The notes under the pieces are model-generated. The model was not told the DNA's origin and ran no database searches. It was given only the letters and a program-made list of their open reading frames with translations. This document shows positions 56,431 through 64,000 of a stretch of DNA of 64,000 nucleotides, one piece after another. Both the position numbers and the translations under genes were made by a program. Location of the stretch: positions 682,001-746,000 of the forward strand of contig JAUJYN010000021.1 in the NCBI GenBank assembly GCA_030737835.1, in the 5' to 3' direction. Source of the DNA: Acorus gramineus. Its lineage: Eukaryota > Streptophyta > Magnoliopsida > Acorales > Acoraceae. Numbering within the stretch: the first letter of the stretch is position 1; each line of letters opens with the position of its first letter.

Positions 56431-57171
56431 TGTAGAGGAAAAATCTCACGCTCTTTCTGAGGGCACCATGTGTCCCTGTCAATTAAGTAAACTAGTAGTA
56501 CGACCTGGCCCAGAATATGATGGATTTTGGACCGCTCGAGGAGAACAACCCAATTCTCTATTTGAGGAGTCCCACTTGGAAAATCTTGCTCATAAGGTCC
56601 CGCTCAGGGAATGCCTTCTCACCAAGGTAGGACAACTCAGTGAGCAGACCACCACTGCACCGAGGACGATCAGACTAGCCATTACATAGAGTACAATCAT
56701 TGGAGCATCCCCAAGTCTAACCATCTTGACTTGGTTTTGGAGGAGGGGGACCATTAACACTACAGAGCAAGGCCAGTGCTACTCTGCTCCGTCGAATTGG
56801 TAGAGACGTAACCCCCCCTCCCCGACAAGCCGCCTGCCACTGCTCGTCGCAGTCATGGTTAGAGCCAATAAAGTTGCACCTCGTGGCCATGGCATCATAA
56901 CAAACCCCAGTCCTATATCTCGTGGAATCTTCCATATCAGAAGATTTCAGTCGAGACAGAGGGATGTCTGGGCGAGAAACGTCATGACTACTCACTCAGC
57001 TAAAAGAGCAAGAGAAGGAGAGATGATAGATTCACAAGTAAGCACTAAAAAAAGTATCTTAGTCTTATGTTTCTTATACTCTTCTTCTTCTTCTTCATTC
57101 ACTCAATTGACTTGAGCGTCAAAATCCCTTTGGTGGACACCACACTGCTATCTCAGGCTTTCTTGATGCAG
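56431..57171 (+). repeat. Second Tat-like LTR (approximate end)
   Basis: TGTAGAGGAAAAATC at 56431 parallels TGTGGAGGTAAAAATC at 54277 and is preceded by GACGGGACATC, a worn polypurine tract ending CATC. The tail TTGACTTGAGCGTCAAAATCC ... GGTGGACACCAC (57107-57150) is typical of Tat-lineage LTR R/U5. The end near GATGCAG (57171) is a guess. Confidence 0.55.
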
Positions 57172-60100
57172 AATTTCAAGCGCGATGACCCGGATCTTAA
57201 CCTGGAGGCGGACCTTTGACCCGACTACATTTATTGAGGGAAAACACCACCTTCATACGTAAACACAACTCTTAAACACCAAGAAACATTTTGAATTTTT
57301 GTTAAATTTCAGCAGGTTTTATGAATATATATTTTCAGGCCGCTGTTAAATCACGATATATTCGTGAAATATTCTACAAAATAGACTGTACATTAACTCA
57401 TGTGGTTTATATGCTGAACCAGGATAAAAAAAAATAGACCCTCAGGAAAATCAGTGTTTGATTTAAATATAAGCTAACTTGAAAAGGCTACATACATTTT
57501 TATCATTTTCGAGCACTTTATATATAGTCTATTTTACAGTCCAAACAACAATCTTATATATTTTGTTAGAAATCAAGTGACCCATATACGTTGTTAGACG
57601 ATGATACACTTATAAAAAAAAAGGAATTAATTCATTTTTAAAAAATAGAGCAACATAAACTTTTATTAAAGCATTTATCAAAGATAATATTTACTATTAA
57701 AAAAAAAAAAGGTTGATGTTTGAGTTGAAAAAAATAAAAGTATATTGTAAAAAGTACTGACTTGAACATTTTCTATTTTTTGTTTTTGCTTTCTCACTTA
57801 GAACCCCTCCTCGCCCATAGTGGTGCTTTGCGCTGACCCAAACCCGTCCCCTATTATGTCACACACTCTCTGATAAGGACGATTGTCCCGTCTGGAAGGT
57901 AACAGGTTCAGGTAATGTCGATTACCTAATTTTCGGGGGTTTTCTGATTATTCACCATTTGTGTGTGTATTTATTTTGATTCGTTTTGGGGGTTCACAAA
58001 TCTAATCCACTCACGGAGCTGTTACACCCAGATCCATTTCCAGCCTCAATTCAAGCCCTATATGCGTCAATTGAAAATTAACAATGCACATGCTCACGTT
58101 AGCAAGTCACATGCTTTTTGAAAGAATTTTTTTTACATTTTGTATAAATGCATCCATGCAATTCATTGGAGTATATTTTTATTTTTTTATAAAAGCATGT
58201 ACCTCATTATGTGAAATATACTATTTTAAAAAATTTGAAACACATGTGAACTGAAATTGAGACTGGAAATGAAGCTGAATGTAATATTATCCTATTAATA
58301 TATATATATCTTGGTATGTTTTATATTGTCTCACAAAAAACCACTAAGAAATAAAGTTTATTATAATTTCATGCTTTGAGTCTATTAAAATCCTTTACAA
58401 TTTCCTGTTTGGGTAGTGGAATACGGGGATAATAAATTTAGAACACTATTTGTTTGAAATGAATAGATATGTATAGTTATGTCAGAATAGGTGAGAATAT
58501 GTTGGTATTTGTATTACAGGTCCCTTATGAAATTGTGTTATTCCACCCAATCCGTTCAACTGGTATAAGGGGTCACATGTCAAAAATTAACTGTCATCAT
58601 TTCTTATAAATCAAGGGGCCCACAGATCATATCATTTTTTTACCTTTTATAAATTATTATCCACATCTTATTCATATTTATTAATGGTCAACTAAACAAC
58701 AAAAACTTTATTATTAAAGTTTTATTCCACTAATATAGTTATCTATTTTTAGAATAGTTATAAACTCGGAATAGCTTATATCCAAACAACACCTAAAGCA
58801 TCCTGAAAAACTGATCAAGCTCTCAGCTCCTCTAAAGCTCCTAAATAAATTTTAATTTTATATAGATTCTCTCTATTCGGTGAAAAGTTCTGCCGAAGCA
58901 TCTCAGAAACACTTTGGTATATGCCATACTTTCATGGTACATATTACATATTAGTTGTATATATGTAGTCCACATTTTTGTGGTATATATACCAAGCATC
59001 TCATTTGAGATGCTCTCATCACTCAAGTGTTCAAACTTCTTCAGAGACTTCTAAAAGCTCTCAATCTATCACGCTCTCCATTTAAATGCTCTTGGAGTTT
59101 CTTTGGTATCTCACAAGTATCTTGGAGGCTCTCAAGGGTACATGGAGGGTAATAGAGAAGCTATTGGAGTTTGCTTTTGTCCACTACTCCACTCTTCTCT
59201 CTTTATTCATAAAAATCGCACTTTAGTTTCATACTTGAATATTACTTTAATAGTTTCATTTACATGTTGACTTTAGCAACAATGCATGTAGAATGCTTGC
59301 CCCTTCACTCGTTGTTCTTAAAAAAATTGTTTCAGACTTCTCTCGACTCTTTACTCTGTCAAACATCACATATTTTAGAAGTTTTCCATTTTTCAAATTT
59401 TCTGAAATAATTCTTCATGTAGTTCCTTTTTTTTTTCCACAAATTACTCAGATTCATTTGTTGTTTCTTTTTTAAAGAGTAAGGTTCACTTACAACTAAT
59501 TACTTGTTCTCTATAAACCAGTATGACTTACAAGATTTATAGGACAATTGAAGCAGCTAAAATAATATTTAATGATGCTGTCCCATTATCAATTTGTGAA
59601 AGTAAAAAAAAAAAAGTCAGAGGTCTCACTTACCTTCGCAGAGAGGCTGGTTACCTAAGAAGACAGTGACGGAAAAAAATAGGGACTGATTTATAGGATC
59701 CATCTCTTCTTATACACAACAAATAATTCAGATCGGGCATCTTGTATCCTGTGCATTAAGTTCTCTTATTGTTTGAAACACAACCAACATCTAGATAGGT
59801 TGGTAGAGATACCTCATCTTTGCTGAAGAGGCCTGGATTTGAGTTTTACTCCTAATAAGATAAGATTTAGACAGGAAAAAAAATTTACTTGCTAATCCCC
59901 CAAAAAACACCATGCAATTTTCACCTCCCACATTTTATAGAATGCCATCGAGAGCAACATAGTTCGCTTGTCTTTCCCGGTCTTTTAAGCTCACAAGGCA
60001 GAATTTTTGCGTGTGTGTGTTAAATAAAATGAAGTAGACCAATCAAATGGAGAAGGAAGTATCTAGAATGTGTTTCTTGGAAAGCAAGAGTAGGGTGCTT

Positions 60101-63100
60101 TTCCTTGTCTTCTTTATGCTAAGCTATACAGCCATTTTGCAGAAAGTTTTATTCAGTTGCGAATCAGGATATCAGATAACCAACAAAAAAAAGATTTAGG
60201 ATAGAATTCAGGGAATAGATGGACTCAGAAGGCTGATGCAATGCGAACATGGAGTATGATAAAAGTTGGTTCCATGTTTCAATCTCAATGTGGCATGTTT
60301 CAGTCCATGTTGGTACAAAAAAAATTCCAAGTGCACTGTAGGTTTACAAATATTGAAAGGCCCCTTGAATTATTGTTGGAGCTTCATTGTGCACCTTAAC
60401 CAAAAAACCTAAATAAATAAAAATAAACACCTCACAAAAAAGTAAATTCAACTTGATTGGATCCAGACATCCAATTGAATCAAGAAATACAAGCATCTTT
60501 TCCTTCAAAAAGAAAAGGAAATACAAGCATCTAAATAATGAACAAGAATTTTGCATGTGGAATGGTTTATGCTTTTTATATGACCAGTACTTTGGTTTTT
60601 CGATTTATTTTGGTTGATTTATTGAATAGCTTGTCTATGCATGGTTAGAACACTTTATAAGTAAACAAAAGTAATTGAAATTTGTCTTTTTATGCATGGC
60701 TCTTTTTGGAACACAGAGTCTTATAGAAGGGGAAAAAACCAACTTAACATAGGCTTCTGTAATGTTCTTGTGTTCACATGTGTTGTTATCGCCCCTTCAT
60801 GGGCTGATGTTATCGTCCTTCCACCAATAAGAGCATACCACGAAGAAGACAAAGGGAAGTAAGACGGTAGATAAAGGATAACGAACTCTGTGGATTTGTT
60901 AATGTTAATTCTCATATTATTCATGAATTTTTTTTTTTTATATAAGTGAATCTGAATTGAGACTGTGAGGATTAAAAATGAGAAGCATGGAATAACTACT
61001 TCTACAAGATGTTTATCTCTATATGTTGTATGATGTTTAACTCTATTTGTTGTGTCTTGTTGGACGGACAACTATGATATCTACACTGAATATTCTCACT
61101 TTTTGGTCATTTTGATTTATCAATCTAGATTTGATTTCATTTTTAATCTTTGAACCCAACGTCTGACCTCTCACTGACATCATTAATTAGGACTATTTTC
61201 ATCAAGGACAACTGACTAACTGTCCATGATCCGAGTCTGTTAATCTGGATGTTCACTTTGTTAGTGTAAATTTTATTCTTGAACTTCTGACCTCTCGCCA
61301 TGTTTACTTCTCTTCAACACATAAACAGGTGTTTTATGAGTCATGATACCAGGCCTCAAAATATAAGCCTCATTCACAAGCCCTATAAGGTGTCATCATC
61401 TTATTGGTTGGCTTGTTGACTTTTCAAAAAGGGTAAAATAACAAATTTTTACTGGTTACACTAAAATTTATGTATTTCAAAATTTGAATTTTAAAATCCT
61501 TACCTAGTAACTGAATTTCTATTTCAGTTACACCCAAAACTTACCTAAGTTACATCAAAACTTACCTAAATTGTGTTTTTATCAAAATCCTTCAAATGAC
61601 TACTATTTTTTAAAAAAAATTACATTCATACTATATGCATTTTTTTTTTAAAGAATGTTATTAATTAAACATTATAGCATTTGACAAATATCTTTTCAAT
61701 TTAAATAAATAAATCATCTTTGAAAATGTAAATACATTTCCTAAATATTTACATCATTTATAACTATTTGTTATATTTACATAAACACTTTTACATTTAC
61801 ATAAATATAACATAACAGTTAGATTTACATAACTGTTTTACATTCCATACGATGTTTAAATAATTTTAAAACAGAACTTCTCTTCAATAGTAAGTTATAT
61901 TTTATGAAAAATATCAAATATTTTTTTTTTGTTTTGAGTTACATTTAACAAATATTATATGAACTGTTTGATTCATTTTTATAAAAACTGTTACATTTAC
62001 TTAAATGTTTTGCATTCCATGCAATATACATGTAGTTGACTGTTACATTTATGAATGTAACAAATATAAATCAATACATGCATGCGATTAACTGTTGCAT
62101 TTACGAATGTAACAAAAATAACACAGATTTAAAAAATGACTATTTACATTGTCAACAATGTAGCAGTAACATCAATCAAATTACCCATATATAAAATGTA
62201 AAAATATCGAATGTTACATTTAGATATTGAGACAAAAACAAATCAAACTGTGGAAAATGACATTCAATACATGAAAAAAATTCGTGTTCAAACATTTAAA
62301 ACAAAAGGCAAAACACAATTCGATTACGAATCCAATAATGTTAAACTTGATCCGAGAGACATTGAGGTGAGATAAAAAAAAAACAATTTCTTGCCTTCCA
62401 AAACCTGAAAAATAAAATTTTTGATTTGCTCCCACATGTTCTTCATAAACAAAATCAGTTTTGAAATTCAAACATCGATTAATATTGTTGCATGATTTTC
62501 ATAATCAATTAATGGTGAAGAAATACAGGATTTTCAAAATTAAATGATACTCAACGATCATAGGGATACATATTGAGGTAGTTATCAAGTAAAAGGGCAT
62601 AATAGACAATGTCCTATTATCACATCATAGGGCTTGGTTTGGGGCCTCTGAGGTGAGGGCCTGGGAATCATTATTGGTGTTTTATTTATCAGTCTTGTTA
62701 CACAGACCTCACTATTTAGGTTCCATTGACAAGCCTCATGGGATGTCATTACCTCATTGGTTGCTTGTTTGACTTTTAAAAAATGTTAAAAATTTAAAAT
62801 ATAATATTACCCTTATTTAAATCTCACATTTTTCTCTCTCATTAAACCCATCCAACAAATCAACCTGTTCCATTTTGGGAATCCAGTTTTTTCAAAACCA
62901 ATTCAAAAAATATAAAAAAAACCATTAAAAACAAGACTAAAATTAAAATCCTATGTGGTTTCTTAAAAAAAATACTCAAAAGACAAAATCATTAAAAAAC
63001 CCATTTATTCAGAAACACCGAAAAAGATGGAATTTTTATTTTCAACTTCTAATTCAACCATAAAACGATGGCGACAAGGAATAATCAGCGTTTTTAATTT

Positions 63101-63753
63101 TTTTTTTGAAACAGTGTTGTGAATTTGATAATTATTTAATTACAATCATCAGACAAAATATTTGCAATGGATGCAAAGTTTTTTTTCAATGAATGGAGAA
63201 ATAAAATACAAATCACTATATAAAACAAGAGTTCAGAATAAAAGTCAGTTACATTTATAAAATGTAACTTAATTTCAACAATAAATTACATTAAAATTCA
63301 GTTACATTTGTAAATGTAACTGATTTTTGTTATATATAACAATTAAAAGTCAATTACATTCCACAAATGTAACTGACTTTCAGATATAATGCATGTTCAT
63401 ATTAGATTAACATTTCACTAACTTTTGAAAAATAATGTATATACGTCTAAAATAATAGTTTGAAATGTAACTAGCTTTCAAATGTTACACAATGAAAGCC
63501 AATGTAAAATAATTCAAGATCAAATGCCACATGCAAGAAAAAAAATTATAATAAAGGCCAGACCAAAGGTTGCTTCTTTATTTTTTTAATGATTGTTCCA
63601 AAAAAACGTACTTCTATATAAAATAAAAAAATGTATTTGTAAAATTTTTGGAAAAAATAGGGATATTTTGCTGTAGTAATAGTTTTTTCTTTAGCTAAAT
63701 CAGTTTCCGCTAGACAATCAAAAAGTTTTTTTATGCGACAAACAGGTAATAAA
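57172..63753. other. AT-rich region without convincing genes
   Basis: About 6.5 kb of AT-rich sequence with homopolymer A/T runs. ORFs are short, in all frames, and rich in F/K/N/I from base composition. I find no conserved motif, tRNA or rRNA. It contains repeated TTACATTT/AAATGTAA words (61450-63500) and a diverged repeat pair at about 61350-61440 and 62700-62795. It may be old decayed intergenic DNA with small non-autonomous elements. Confidence 0.5.
63230..63400. repeat. Cluster of GTTACATTT palindromes
   Basis: A perfect inverted repeat CAGTTACATTT-GT-AAATGTAACTG lies at about 63299-63322. Near-copies are at about 63245-63268 and 63351-63375. Together they form two or three repeats of a ~55-base unit, each able to form a hairpin. 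Confidence 0.65.
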
Positions 63754-64000
63754 TGTTGTGCCTGTGTCATTTTGGAGCGCTCTGTTTGAAAATTTTGGGT
63801 ACATAAATTTTTTTCGTAAGTTATGTATTTCCAATTTGCCGTTTGGATTTGATTTTGTAAAAATCCAAGATGAAGAGGTAAAATTCTGATTTTATTATGA
63901 GACGTCCAGTTTTGAGTTAGCTTTCGTTTGGAAGTGGAATTAGATCAACTGGATTCTTGTAGTAAAAGTTATGGGTATTCTTCCAAGTGTACCCCGGGGA
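63754..64000 (+). mobile_element. D-type LTR start, plus strand, cut by window edge
   Basis: TGTTGTGCCTGTGTCATTTTGGAGCGCTCTG and the following 200 bases match the starts of the D LTRs at 14242 and 21355. It is diverged (for example CCAATTTGCCGTTTGG), so probably an older insertion. The preceding five bases AATAA would be its left target copy. Confidence 0.85.

Noticed and set aside
57172..63753. Short AT-rich ORFs (58841-59026, 60721-61071, 62220-62471 and others)
   Set aside because: Composition-driven, no motifs, no codon bias, no neighbours suggesting a gene.

Overview
The window is plant nuclear DNA from a large, repeat-rich genome. The species cannot be named from it. There is no bacterial-type gene organisation and no intact host gene. 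Recognisable content is almost entirely LTR retrotransposons: chromovirus-type Ty3/gypsy elements (Tekay/Del-like) with unusually long LTRs of about 3.3-3.8 kb, initiator-Met primer-binding sites (TGGTATCAGAGCC), a polypurine tract CTAAGGGGGG(A)GAA, a gag zinc knuckle, and RT, integrase and chromodomain remnants. They sit inside and beside older Tat-lineage Ty3/gypsy remnants. Names E, C, D and A below are local labels.

Layout. 1-478 is the start of an A-type LTR on the minus strand. 479-3205 is a rearranged minus-strand LTR holding a plus-strand LTR fragment. 3206-4354 and 53594-55024 are the two halves of a Tat-lineage 3' region: an antisense extra ORF with a putative gypsy-type transposon domain, a polypurine tract and a 3' LTR. 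Element E (4355-53588, minus strand, TSD GTAAA) splits that ORF. Inside the E 3' LTR lies element C (5855-42220, minus, TSD GCTAG). Inside C lie element D (8102-18395, plus, TSD GTAAG) in its 3' LTR, a D-type solo LTR (21355-34631, plus, TSD CTCCC) in its internal region, and an A-type solo LTR (38407-41477, minus) in its 5' LTR. Inside the D-type solo LTR lies element A (23512-33131, plus, TSD TTAGT). Inside the D 3' LTR lies a short deleted A-type LTR (14982-15566, TSD GCGGT). The E 5' LTR (47139-53588) holds an inverted, truncated LTR with its own A-type solo LTR (48184-51420, TSD TTCCA). The right flank has a second Tat-like 3' end (about 55530-57171), 6.5 kb of AT-rich DNA without convincing genes, and the start of another D-type LTR (63754-64000).

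How the parts work together. D, C and E are not independently decayed autonomous elements. All three have the same ~2.6-2.7 kb internal region, with the gag start followed by the same TGA at codon 7 and the same pol remnants. They look like one non-autonomous family mobilised in trans. Element A has longer gag but also lacks most of pol, so no autonomous partner is in the window.

The most interesting signal is inside the LTRs. They share apparent splice signals (exon 1 / GC-rich intron / ~36-39-nt exon 2 / intron / exon 3) and several short hairpins, some with compensatory base changes between families. In one solo LTR (38407-41477) three canonical GT-AG exons join into a complete 59-codon ORF, and exons 2-3 stay open in the other A-type LTRs. 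All of this was read by eye. No alignments, searches or expression data were available.
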